A DNA stretch of 13,349 nt from Pseudomonadota bacterium. GTDB taxonomy: Bacteria > Desulfobacterota > Syntrophia > Syntrophales > JADFWA01. A program made the translations under genes and the position numbers. The DNA is taken from the NCBI GenBank assembly GCA_030610915.1, contig JAUWQS010000014.1:1-13349 (forward strand), read 5' to 3'. This document shows, in pieces, positions 6,132 to 13,212 of this stretch (positions are counted from its first letter, which is position 1; each line of letters opens with the position of its first letter). A model generated the notes under the pieces. That model did no database searches, was not told the origin of the DNA, and saw only the letters and a program-made list of their open reading frames with translations.

Positions 6132-8789
6132 CTACATAAACAACCCGCCAATACTGAATTCCCATCTGCTTGCGGACTCATCATCCTGTTTGTCAAGGAC
6201 ATGTCCCCACTCCAGTCTCAAGGGACCTATGGGAGAGTACCAGCGGATACCTATTCCAGCGGTCTCCCTCATATCATTGAGGTGATAACCGTGATCCCAT
6301 GCATTTCCCGTGTCGTAAAATACCACCCCCTTCATCCCCGCATCCTTGATCAGGGGAAATACGAATTCCACATTGAAACAGACCATCGTCTCTCCGCCAA
6401 TGGGGTCGCCGGTCTCAAGATCCTCAGGGCCTACGTCTCTGAGCCCTCTCAGTGAATTAATCCCTCCGAGATAGAAACGCTCATATATCGGTATCTTTTT
6501 GTCTTCATTTTTATGCATAAGGCCCGCGCGCCCGCGAATGCTGAATACCGTATCAAACGGGAGAGGGAAAAACCAGGTGGATGCCCCTGTGTATTTCGTA
6601 AAACTGGCATCCCCCTGAAGCAGCCCGCCGGTATATTCCAGGGAGATTTTGTTTTTAGAACCTCTCGAGGGAAACATTATATCGTCCGTTGTATCCCTTA
6701 TGAGGGTTGTGGTAATGCTGCTGGATGTCGTTTTACCTTCCTGTTCCCTGATATAGTATGATGCATATTCATCCATGTCGGTTATGTCATTTGTCGAAAG
6801 CCTGTATTCAACGTAGCCTTTCACATATGCCCAGAGGGGATAGCCCAGCGTGACCCCGAAACCATCTGTCTTTAGATCATAGCTGTCCCACTCCCGCTCT
6901 GAATCCCATAGTTCAAATTTGCTCCACAAAGGTATATCGAAAAGCCAGGGTTCGATAAATGAGAGTTCGTAATGGGTTGTTTCTGCTCCAAGCTGGGCTG
7001 TCAGGTTGAGGGTCTGTCCTCTTCCGAAGAGATTTTGCTGTGATATCCGGGCCATAAAGACTGCCTTATCTACGGCGCTGTATCCGCCTCCGATACTAAA
7101 CATTCCTGTAGGCTGTTCCTTTACACGGATATTGATGTCCGTCAGGTTTTCAGCGGGCCCCTTAACCGTTTGAAAATCGACCTCCTCAAAGTAGCGAAGC
7201 CGGTTAAGTCTCATATAGCTCCTTTTCAATCTGTCACTGTTGTAAATATCTCCCTCTGCAAATGCGAGCTCCCTCCTGATGACCTTGTCTCTCGTCTTTA
7301 TGTTTCCGCTAATGGATATCCTGTTAAAATATACCTGATTCCCCTTTTTAATATTGTAGGTTACATCCACCTTCTGATCTTTTTTATGGGGCAGTGTACG
7401 CGGTGTTACGTCACTGTAAGCATACCCTTCATTATTGCACATCCGGGTGAGATAATCAATGTCCTTGATAATGGATTCCCTGTCGTAGTAATCATTCTTG
7501 TTGATTTTCAACTTCTTAAGAAGCTCAGCTCTGGAAATGGAAAGTGTATCGCCGGCAATTCTCACAACCCCCACCCTGAACTGCTTTCCCTCCAACACAG
7601 ATATCTTTATATGTATGCCCTTCTTGTCGTGGATGATTTCCGGCTCACCGATCTTTGCATTGATGTAACCGCTGTTGAGGTAAAAAACTTTCAGCTTATT
7701 TATGTCCTGCCTCAATGTATCTTTCTTCAGGATACCGGAGTCGCTAAGAAAATGAAGGAGTCCCCATTCAGAGGTATCCATCATTTCCCGCAAATCCTTA
7801 TCCGTGTACGCATCATTTCCCTCAAAGGTTATGCTCTCTATGTACAGTCTCTCATGTTCGGTTATATTGAAGATTACATAGACGTTTTTACCTTCTTCTT
7901 CCTCCATGGCGTAGTTTACCTCCGAGTTGAAGTATCCCTTGTCGTCATAGAGGGTTTTGATCTTCCGGGCATCTGCGGCCACCTTGTCCGGATCAAGGGC
8001 CTGACGGGTTCTGACAGTCAATACCCCTTCTATCTCTTCGGTTTCTATTGCGTCATTTCCCTTGATCTCGATATCGGCTATCATGGGTTTTTCCTGGAGC
8101 GCGAAGGTGATGATCTTCCCCTCCGGACTGCCTGTGACATCCACAGTTACATCGCTGAAATAGCCCATCTTATAGATGGCCTTGATATCGGAAGAAAGTC
8201 TCTTTTCAGAGAAGAGTCTTCCTTCAGCGCTTTTCAGCACATTGTATATGGCGCTGTCTTCAACCTTCTTGTTACCTGTAAACACTATTTTTGATATCCT
8301 CTGCCCACGTGATATCTTCAAAAAAATCTCTTCCGTCAATTGGGCTGAGATGTCGCTTAGACTTTCAACACCGGAACCCTGCACAAAAAAACTCTCCGAG
8401 ACCTTTTCCTCTTTGACATTGACAAACCTGGCATCTGCGCTGATCAGATTGCCTATTCTGGAAAGACTTCCCATTATAACAAAATCGGCGCCCGCTTCCC
8501 TCCCAACCCTTCCGGCAAGCTCCTCATCCACCTTCTTTCCCCTGATTATCTTTGAGAAGACATCTTTTTGGATTATCTGTGCATATCCTGTTTTTATAAG
8601 TTCAGCCGAGATGCCGTTGTATATTTGTTCCTGCAGATAGCTTCTATCCTCCTTGCTGTAAATCTCAAAGGGCAAGACTGCGACCTTCTTCAGTTCTTGC
8701 GCAAAAAGACCCTGAGAGATCAAAAATTGCAACAATATCAAACTAAAAAATACTTTTGAGAAAAATAAGATTCTTTTATTCAATGGCAT
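6132..8789 (-). CDS. bamA: Outer membrane protein assembly factor BamA with extra N-terminal domain
   Basis: BamA is the outer-membrane core of the BAM complex that folds and inserts beta-barrel proteins. The 885 residues are longer than E. coli BamA (810). Order: signal peptide (1-30, ending LFA before QE); an additional domain (about 33-150) starting KKVAVLPFEIYSKED and containing ADFVIMGSLSRIGNLISADA, which resembles TolB-N/LpoB-like folds; then five POTRA domains, about 165-234, 236-313, 315-400, 403-483 and 486-560, each with a GN or G-turn near its start; then the 16-strand Omp85 barrel (561-885). The conserved lid-loop motif, usually (V/I/L)RGF, reads LRGL (780-783), and the last residue is Met rather than an aromatic. 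The start overlaps lolD by 14 nt, with GGAAAGG upstream. It follows lolC-lolD and precedes skp, grouping lipoprotein and barrel delivery. Confidence 0.96.
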   Translation of the reverse strand: MPLNKRILFFSKVFFSLILLQFLISQGLFAQELKKVAVLPFEIYSKEDRSYLQEQIYNGISAELIKTGYAQIIQKDVFSKIIRGKKVDEELAGRVGREAGADFVIMGSLSRIGNLISADARFVNVKEEKVSESFFVQGSGVESLSDISAQLTEEIFLKISRGQRISKIVFTGNKKVEDSAIYNVLKSAEGRLFSEKRLSSDIKAIYKMGYFSDVTVDVTGSPEGKIITFALQEKPMIADIEIKGNDAIETEEIEGVLTVRTRQALDPDKVAADARKIKTLYDDKGYFNSEVNYAMEEEEGKNVYVIFNITEHERLYIESITFEGNDAYTDKDLREMMDTSEWGLLHFLSDSGILKKDTLRQDINKLKVFYLNSGYINAKIGEPEIIHDKKGIHIKISVLEGKQFRVGVVRIAGDTLSISRAELLKKLKINKNDYYDRESIIKDIDYLTRMCNNEGYAYSDVTPRTLPHKKDQKVDVTYNIKKGNQVYFNRISISGNIKTRDKVIRRELAFAEGDIYNSDRLKRSYMRLNRLRYFEEVDFQTVKGPAENLTDINIRVKEQPTGMFSIGGGYSAVDKAVFMARISQQNLFGRGQTLNLTAQLGAETTHYELSFIEPWLFDIPLWSKFELWDSEREWDSYDLKTDGFGVTLGYPLWAYVKGYVEYRLSTNDITDMDEYASYYIREQEGKTTSSSITTTLIRDTTDDIMFPSRGSKNKISLEYTGGLLQGDASFTKYTGASTWFFPLPFDTVFSIRGRAGLMHKNEDKKIPIYERFYLGGINSLRGLRDVGPEDLETGDPIGGETMVCFNVEFVFPLIKDAGMKGVVFYDTGNAWDHGYHLNDMRETAGIGIRWYSPIGPLRLEWGHVLDKQDDESASRWEFSIGGLFM

Positions 8790-9456
8790 AAACCTTTCCG
8801 TTCCGCAGGCCTGTGGCGCGGGACATCCGGCTGGCCAATTGTCTGTTATGTGTAACCATGATCAGGGTAATATTCCTTGTTTTGTTCAAGTTTATCAGGA
8901 TATCTTCTACCTTCTTCCCGGTTTCAGTGTCAAGGTTTCCTGTTGGTTCATCGGCCAGGATTATATCGGGTTCCATTATAAGCGCTCTCGCAACGGCGAC
9001 CCTCTGTTGCTCGCCTCCGGAGAGCTCCCCCGGTTTGTGGGTCAGCCTGTCACCAAGCCCCACCTCATCCAGAACATCCCCAGCCCTCTTTCCGGCATCC
9101 TCTTTAGACATGCCATTTATCAACGCCGGCATCATCGTATTTTCCAGGCTGTTAAACTCCGGCAGAAGATGATGGAATTGAAAGACAAAGCCTATTTTTT
9201 TATTTCTAAACTCAGCCAGTTTTTTCTCACTCCAGTCAAAGACATCGACGCCATCGAAGAGCAAAGAGCCGGAGGTTGGATGATCCAGTGTGCCGAGAAT
9301 ATGGAGAAGGGTGCTTTTCCCCGCCCCTGAAGCGCCAATAATTGCGAGTGATTCCCCTCTGTCAATCTCAAGATCCAATCCCTTCAATATCTCAATCCTG
9401 TTTCCATCTTTGACAAAGCTTTTATTTAAGTTGCTGACTTTTATCACTTTATTCAT
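8776..9456 (-). CDS. lolD: Lipoprotein-releasing system ATP-binding protein LolD
   Basis: LolD is the cytoplasmic ATPase of the Lol ABC transporter, which extracts outer-membrane lipoproteins from the inner membrane and passes them to the carrier LolA. All ABC motifs are intact in 226 residues: Walker A GASGAGKST (41-49), Q-loop Gln93 in FQFHHLLPEF (the LolD-type Q-loop region), signature LSGGEQQ (145-151), Walker B IILADEP (165-171), D-loop NLD and the H-loop histidine (203) in VTHN. It starts inside the end of lolC (8-nt overlap), and its stop lies inside bamA (14-nt overlap), so the three are almost certainly cotranscribed and translationally coupled. MacB-type ATPases are close relatives, but the neighbouring LolC/E permease decides for LolD. 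Confidence 0.95.
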   Translation of the reverse strand: MNKVIKVSNLNKSFVKDGNRIEILKGLDLEIDRGESLAIIGASGAGKSTLLHILGTLDHPTSGSLLFDGVDVFDWSEKKLAEFRNKKIGFVFQFHHLLPEFNSLENTMMPALINGMSKEDAGKRAGDVLDEVGLGDRLTHKPGELSGGEQQRVAVARALIMEPDIILADEPTGNLDTETGKKVEDILINLNKTRNITLIMVTHNRQLASRMSRATGLRNGKVYAIE

Positions 9457-10729
9457 ATCGCAACGCCTCGGATGGGTCCAGTCTCGAGGCTCTCAGGGAT
9501 GGGTAAATCGTCGACAGAAAACAGATCAGCATGGTTCCGGCAACAATGATCAGAACATCCCCGTAATTTACCTGTGAAGGAAGTTCCGTCAGATAGTATA
9601 CATCACCAGGAAGTATCTTAAATCCGAAAATTTTCTCAACGAATACGGATATCTTCTCTAAATTGATGGCAACAAAAAGACCTCCGATGCAGCCTAAGAT
9701 GGTGCCGGCCGCGCCTATAATAAGTCCCTGAAACATAAATATCTTCATGATGCTTTTTGCGGTCGCGCCCATGGATTTCAGTATTGCTATATCCCTGTTT
9801 TTTTCCATAACAACCATAATAAGGGTGGTAATGATATTAAAAGCGGCAACCAGCACGATCAAACTCAAGATGATAAACATGACCCTCTTTTCCAGTTTAA
9901 GCGCCGAGAAGAGATTTTTGTTCATCTGTGTCCAGTTTCTGGCCCAGTATGGATATCCCAACTTTCTTTCGATCTCGCTTGCGATTACTCCCGCCTTGTA
10001 AATATCAGTGACCTTTATCTCGATTCCAGTTACGAGGTCATCATCCATACGGAGAAATTTCTGACAGTCCTTAAGAGACAGGAAGGCAAGCGATGAATCA
10101 TATTCATAGAATCCCGAATCAAAAATCCCAACGACGAGAAATTTCTTCATCCTGGGCACCATTCCCATCGGAGTGGAGACGCCCATGGGAGACAGGACAT
10201 TCATCGTCTCAAAGAGAGACACACCGAGGCTCCTGGATAATTCTTTTCCTATGATAATTCCGGGGAGTCCCGCAATGTCAGCTTTAAGCTTTATGGAACT
10301 GCGCGCTTTGGGGGAAAGATAGTCAACGCTCCCTTTCTCCATCTTTCCCAGACTTATTACCCTAAGGGCGCTTTCAATTGATAATCCTCTCAGCACCACG
10401 CCGCTTACATTTTGGCCTTTCTTCAACATAGCCTGACTGTATATAAATGGTGTTGATGCAACGACACCTTCAACACCTTCGATATCTCCCATCACCTCTT
10501 TATAATCCCTCATTCCACCATTGTATTTCATAAGGACAATATGAGAATTTATACCCAGTATCTTCGTCCTGAGTTCAGTCTCAAAACCGTTCATAACCGC
10601 AAGCACAATAATCAGAGCCGCAACGCCAAGAAATATCCCGCCTACGGATATGATAGTGATGATTGAAATAAAGGCCTGCTTTCTCTTTGCCCTGAGGTAT
10701 CGGAGACCTATGTGTAGTTCGTAGGACAT
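9449..10729 (-). CDS. lolC: Lipoprotein-releasing ABC transporter permease, LolC/LolE family
   Basis: This is the inner-membrane permease of the Lol lipoprotein-sorting system. Its 426 residues show the family layout: the N-terminal SYELHIGLRYLRAKRKQAF, TM1 (about 19-46), a large periplasmic domain (about 47-280), TM2 (about 283-308), TM3 (about 330-355), TM4 (about 390-412), and the C-terminal signature RASRLDPSEALRYE. MGATAKSIMKIF (320-331) is the cytoplasmic coupling region. No second permease is present, so it may act as a homodimer or be LolF-like; this is inference. The start is secure by homology, yet no ribosome binding site precedes it: a heptamer array ends 7 nt upstream of the ATG. 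It lies 82 bp downstream of lysS and overlaps lolD by 8 nt. Confidence 0.93.
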   Translation of the reverse strand: MSYELHIGLRYLRAKRKQAFISIITIISVGGIFLGVAALIIVLAVMNGFETELRTKILGINSHIVLMKYNGGMRDYKEVMGDIEGVEGVVASTPFIYSQAMLKKGQNVSGVVLRGLSIESALRVISLGKMEKGSVDYLSPKARSSIKLKADIAGLPGIIIGKELSRSLGVSLFETMNVLSPMGVSTPMGMVPRMKKFLVVGIFDSGFYEYDSSLAFLSLKDCQKFLRMDDDLVTGIEIKVTDIYKAGVIASEIERKLGYPYWARNWTQMNKNLFSALKLEKRVMFIILSLIVLVAAFNIITTLIMVVMEKNRDIAILKSMGATAKSIMKIFMFQGLIIGAAGTILGCIGGLFVAINLEKISVFVEKIFGFKILPGDVYYLTELPSQVNYGDVLIIVAGTMLICFLSTIYPSLRASRLDPSEALRYE

Positions 10730-10736
10730 AAATGAG

Positions 10737-10771
10737 TTTCGGGTTTCGGGTTTCGGGTTTCGGGTTTCGGG
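10737..10771. repeat. Five perfect tandem copies of TTTCGGG upstream of lolC
   Basis: Five exact 7-bp units run without interruption, flanked by partial units. On the coding strand it reads as CCCGAAA repeats that end just before CTCATTT and the lolC ATG. A degenerate array of the same unit is at 5384-5411. Confidence 0.9.
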
Positions 10772-10776
10772 TTTTT

Positions 10777-10806
10777 CTTGTTCCCAAACTGGAGTTTGGG
10801 AACAAG
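10777..10806. repeat. Perfect 14-bp hairpin between lysS and lolC
   Basis: CTTGTTCCCAAACT (10777-10790), a GG loop and AGTTTGGGAACAAG (10793-10806) form a perfect stem 6 nt after the lysS stop. On the transcribed strand it is followed by AAAAACCCG rather than a U-run, so it does not look like a standard terminator. It could be a processing or attenuating structure separating lysS from lolCD-bamA. Confidence 0.8.
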
Positions 10807-10811
10807 AGACT

Positions 10812-12296
10812 TCAGTCTTTGACCTTCGACCTCATGTGTGGGAAGAGGATGACATCTCTGATGGAGGGCGAATTAGTAAAGAGCATTACGAGTCTGTCTA
10901 TTCCGATCCCTTCTCCCGCGGTTGGAGGCATTCCGTATTCCAGCGCCTGGATGTAATCCTCATCCATCTCATGGGCCTCGTCATCTCCTGCCTTTCTTGC
11001 CTCGATCTGCATCATAAACCGCTCCCTCTGATCCACGGGATCGTTCAACTCCGAAAAGGCATTGGCAATCTCTCTGCCGCATATATAAAGCTCAAACCGG
11101 TCGACAAACCCCGGATTGCCGGCGCTTTTTCTTGATAGTGGCGAGACCTCTATGGGATAATCAGTAATAAAGGTCGGCTCAATCAGATTTTTCTCCACCA
11201 TTCCGTCGAATATCGACATGATCACCTTCCCCAATGGCTCGCCATCCTTGATCGGTAGTCCCAGGCTCTTTGCATACTCTACAGCCTTTCCAGCGTCTTC
11301 AAGGATATCAGGAGCGATGCCGCAGTGCTTTATGATAGACTCCTCAACAGTCACCCGCTGCCATGGAGGTGTCAGATCTATCTCCATGCCCTGGTAGTTG
11401 ATCGTATATGTGCCAAAAAGTTCCTTTGAAATATCAATTATCAGCTCCTCCGTCATATCCATAAGATCTTCATAGGTCGCGTAGGTCTGATAAAATTCCA
11501 TCATGGTGAATTCCGGATTGTGAAATGTGGAAACCCCTTCATTTCTGAAGCTTCTGTTTATCTCATATACCCTCTCCAATCCGCCAACAATGAGGCGTTT
11601 CAGATAAAGTTCAGGCGCTATCCTCAGATAGAAATCCATCCCGAGGGCATTGTGATACGTCTTAAAGGGTCGCGCGCTAGCGCCGCCTGCCATGGGATGC
11701 ATCATGGGCGTTTCCACCTCTAAAAAATCTCTCTCATTCATAAAATTCCGGATTAGTTGAATGATCCTGCTTCTGTTATAAAATACCTCCCTCACCTCAG
11801 GATTAACAATCAGGTCGAGGTGTCGCTGCCGGTACCTTTTTTCGACGTCGGTGAGACCATGCCACTTCTCCGGCAGAGGCCTTACCGCCTTTGATAAAAG
11901 CCTGATCTTTACCGCTTCAACTGTCAGTTCTCCGGTCTTTGTCTTAAAAACCCTCCCTGTAAGAGAGATGATATCGCCCACATCGAGCCTTTCAAAAACG
12001 GAAAAGGCCTTTTCCCCTATCGTGTTCTTTTTTACATACGCCTGGATTTTCCCCTCACTGTCCTGAATATTAATAAATGCCGCCTTGCCAAAATTTCTTA
12101 CCGCCATAAGCCGGCCGGCCAGGGTAAATTCCTCGTCTATTCGTGCAAGATCATCACTGTCCATATTATCAAAGCGGGCCAGCACCGACCTGGTCGTGGC
12201 GGTTACAATGACATCGTTTGGATAGAGATCGATGCCGTCAGCCTTGAGCGATTCTATCTTTTCTTTCCTTTTCGTGAGGAGCTCATTTTCTTTCAT
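10812..12296 (-). CDS. lysS: Lysyl-tRNA synthetase, class II
   Basis: LysS charges tRNA-Lys with lysine in the cytoplasm using ATP. The 494-residue length is typical. The N-terminal anticodon-binding OB fold (about 54-140) has GRLMAVRNFGKAAFINIQD. The class II core follows: motif 1 around 175-200 (FLEVETPMM), motif 2 RSFRNEGVSTFHNPEFT (248-264) and motif 3 GIGIDRLVMLF (463-473) ahead of SIRDVILFPHMR. Nothing looks degraded. The start matches the family (MKENELLTKRKEKIESL); GGGAA lies about 13 nt upstream, so the ribosome binding site is weak or displaced. lysS upstream of lolC-lolD is a common Desulfobacterota order. The gene is divergent from the IS21 remnant. Confidence 0.97.
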   Translation of the reverse strand: MKENELLTKRKEKIESLKADGIDLYPNDVIVTATTRSVLARFDNMDSDDLARIDEEFTLAGRLMAVRNFGKAAFINIQDSEGKIQAYVKKNTIGEKAFSVFERLDVGDIISLTGRVFKTKTGELTVEAVKIRLLSKAVRPLPEKWHGLTDVEKRYRQRHLDLIVNPEVREVFYNRSRIIQLIRNFMNERDFLEVETPMMHPMAGGASARPFKTYHNALGMDFYLRIAPELYLKRLIVGGLERVYEINRSFRNEGVSTFHNPEFTMMEFYQTYATYEDLMDMTEELIIDISKELFGTYTINYQGMEIDLTPPWQRVTVEESIIKHCGIAPDILEDAGKAVEYAKSLGLPIKDGEPLGKVIMSIFDGMVEKNLIEPTFITDYPIEVSPLSRKSAGNPGFVDRFELYICGREIANAFSELNDPVDQRERFMMQIEARKAGDDEAHEMDEDYIQALEYGMPPTAGEGIGIDRLVMLFTNSPSIRDVILFPHMRSKVKD

Positions 12297-12333
12297 AGAA
12301 ACGTCTGATTCCCTTTATAATTAGTTTGAGGTA

Positions 12334-12360
12334 ACTATATTTTTCCCATGATTTAGTCAA
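12334..12360 (-). promoter_or_regulatory. Candidate sigma-70 promoter for lysS
   Basis: On the minus strand TTGACT (12355-12360) is followed, 15 nt later, by TATAGT (12334-12339), about 38 nt before the lysS start. The spacer is shorter than the usual 17 nt, so this is only a candidate. It would drive lysS and possibly the downstream genes. Confidence 0.35.
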
Positions 12361-12400
12361 GAAATATTGTAACTGGTACTTTCCCAAGTTATAGATTTGA

Positions 12401-12619
12401 GGAGGTGAGCGAGGGAAACTGAAGAGGAAGAGCCTTTTGGATCCGTTTACTGATAACATTGATTCATAGCTTGATGAAGATATTGAATATCAAGCCACCT
12501 GGATTTACGATCGACTCTGCAACATGGGTTTTACCTGTCTGCGTGCGACGCACAGGCAGGCCGGAAGCTACGAGACAGTAAAGAGAAAGGTGCATCAGAT
12601 CAAGGCCGAACGGCAGAGG
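12401..12619 (+). pseudogene. istA: istA fragment of an IS21-family transposase
   Basis: The plus-strand frame KLKRKSLLDPFTDNIDS, stop, LDEDIEYQATWIYDRLCNMG and, after an insertion, GSYETVKRKVHQIKAERQR matches the N-terminal DNA-binding part of IstA (usual pattern: LDPF...I..WL.ED....A..IYERL...G..GSY.TVKR.V). It is dead: TAG at 12467-12469 stands where Trp is expected, 27 nt are inserted in frame at 12534-12560, and the DDE catalytic domain is gone because the sequence passes straight into istB homology in another frame near 12610-12620. Confidence 0.8.
12534..12560. repeat. 27-nt palindromic hairpin repeat, copy 2, inserted in istA
   Basis: It has the same outer arms (CCTGTCT and AGGCAGG) and inner GTGC/GCAC pairing as 448-474. 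Removing exactly these 27 bases restores GGTTTTACCGGAAGC, coding Gly-Phe-Thr-Gly-Ser as expected for IstA. The insert adds nine codons (CLRATHRQA) without shifting the frame. Confidence 0.75.
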
Positions 12620-13074
12620 AACAGGGCAAGAGCTACCTTTCATTCCTCGATGAACTTCTGGAAGAAGAGGTTGCCTGCAAGGAGCAGCGTCGCATAGAGA
12701 CAGTGCTGAAGATATCGGGACTCCCCTTTATCAAGGGCATTGACGAGTTCGATTTTACCTTTCAGCCCAAACTGGATCGACAGAAGGTGATGTCACTTTT
12801 AGATCCGACCTTTATCAGGCAGAAAGGCAATGTGATTTTCTTGGATCCTCCCGGTGTGGGCAAGACTCATCTAACCGTATCCCTCGCATTAAAGGCCTGT
12901 CGGGTCGGCATGAGTATCTATTTTACCACCATGGAGGATCTGATCGGAACGCTGAAAAAAGACCATGAGGCCGGTCGCAGGGGCAGGCGGGTATGCTATC
13001 ATCTCCCGTGGGGTATAAAACCCCACCCTACAATGATACGTGAGAGTGGTTGTGGATCGAAACCAACATTTTAA
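12610..13074 (+). pseudogene. istB: istB fragment of an IS21-family element
   Basis: From about 12610 the frame TAEEQGKSYLSFLDELLEEE continues through KEQRRIETVLKISGLPFIKG, the FIRQKGNVIFLDPP segment, GVGKTHLTVSLALKA and IYFTTMEDLI. This is the IstB transposition helper ATPase, starting at roughly residue 25-30 of a normal protein. The Walker A reads DPPGVGKT, with Asp for the first Gly. Homology stops around LKKDHEAGR (about 12978); the remaining 31 codons to the TAA at 13072-13074 are unrelated palindromic sequence. The N-terminus, Walker B and C-terminal part are missing, so it cannot work. The frame is open from a GTG at 12703. Confidence 0.85.
12997..13038. repeat. Palindromic repeat at the truncated end of istB
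   Basis: An inner stem GTGGGGT (13008-13014) with ACCCCAC (13020-13026) and outer arms TATCAT (12997-13002) with ATGATA (13033-13038) form a nested palindrome that begins about where IstB homology ends. Confidence 0.65.
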
Positions 13075-13096
13075 AAATGTAATCCCTCCATTTATT
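13052..13096. repeat. Repeat similar to the right end of the 254-bp element (2950-2993)
   Basis: GTGGATCGAAACCAACATTT and the following TAAAAATGTAA align with GTGGATCGAGACCAACACTT and TAAAAATGTAA at 2950-2980. Overall there are only a handful of differences and one single-base gap, and the orientation is the same. Internal A/T-rich repeats of the ACATTTTAAAAATGT type are common at IS21-family ends. Confidence 0.65.
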
Positions 13097-13212
13097 AAAC
13101 CGACACCCTTTCCCCTTGCCTGAAAATGATTTGCGCCGGACTGTGGCACCAAAAACAAAAACCCCTCTTTGATTGTAGAAATTAGCAGATAAGATCCTGG
13201 GTGTCGTCACAG

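Larger units (their letters stand above)
12401..12978 (+). mobile_element. Decayed IS21-family insertion sequence, internally deleted
   Basis: The istA N-terminal fragment is joined directly to istB lacking its start, so most of istA and the first part of istB were lost in one or more deletions. The right boundary is obscured by a palindrome (12997-13038) and an end-like repeat (13052-13096); no clear left end was found between lysS and istA. Confidence 0.75.

Noticed and set aside
7170..8294. Long open frame (374 codons) on the plus strand opposite bamA
   Set aside because: It is fully antisense to the POTRA region of an unmistakable bamA, has no recognisable domain, and arises from the complementary frame.
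10737..10771. Heptamer array as a CRISPR
   Set aside because: The units are 7 bp with no spacers and no cas genes are nearby; it is a simple tandem repeat.
10777..10806. Perfect hairpin as an intrinsic terminator for lysS
   Set aside because: The stem is strong but the transcribed strand is followed by an A-run, not a U-run, so it is recorded as a repeat or structure only.
12889..13158. Minus-strand frames across the istB tail and downstream palindromes
   Set aside because: They run antisense to clear IstB homology and through palindromic repeats; no protein family is visible.
13106..13212. Possible terminator downstream of the cytochrome b gene
   Set aside because: A T-rich run exists on the minus strand (near 13142-13160) but no convincing adjacent stem was found; only short distant complementarity (CTGTG with CACAG).
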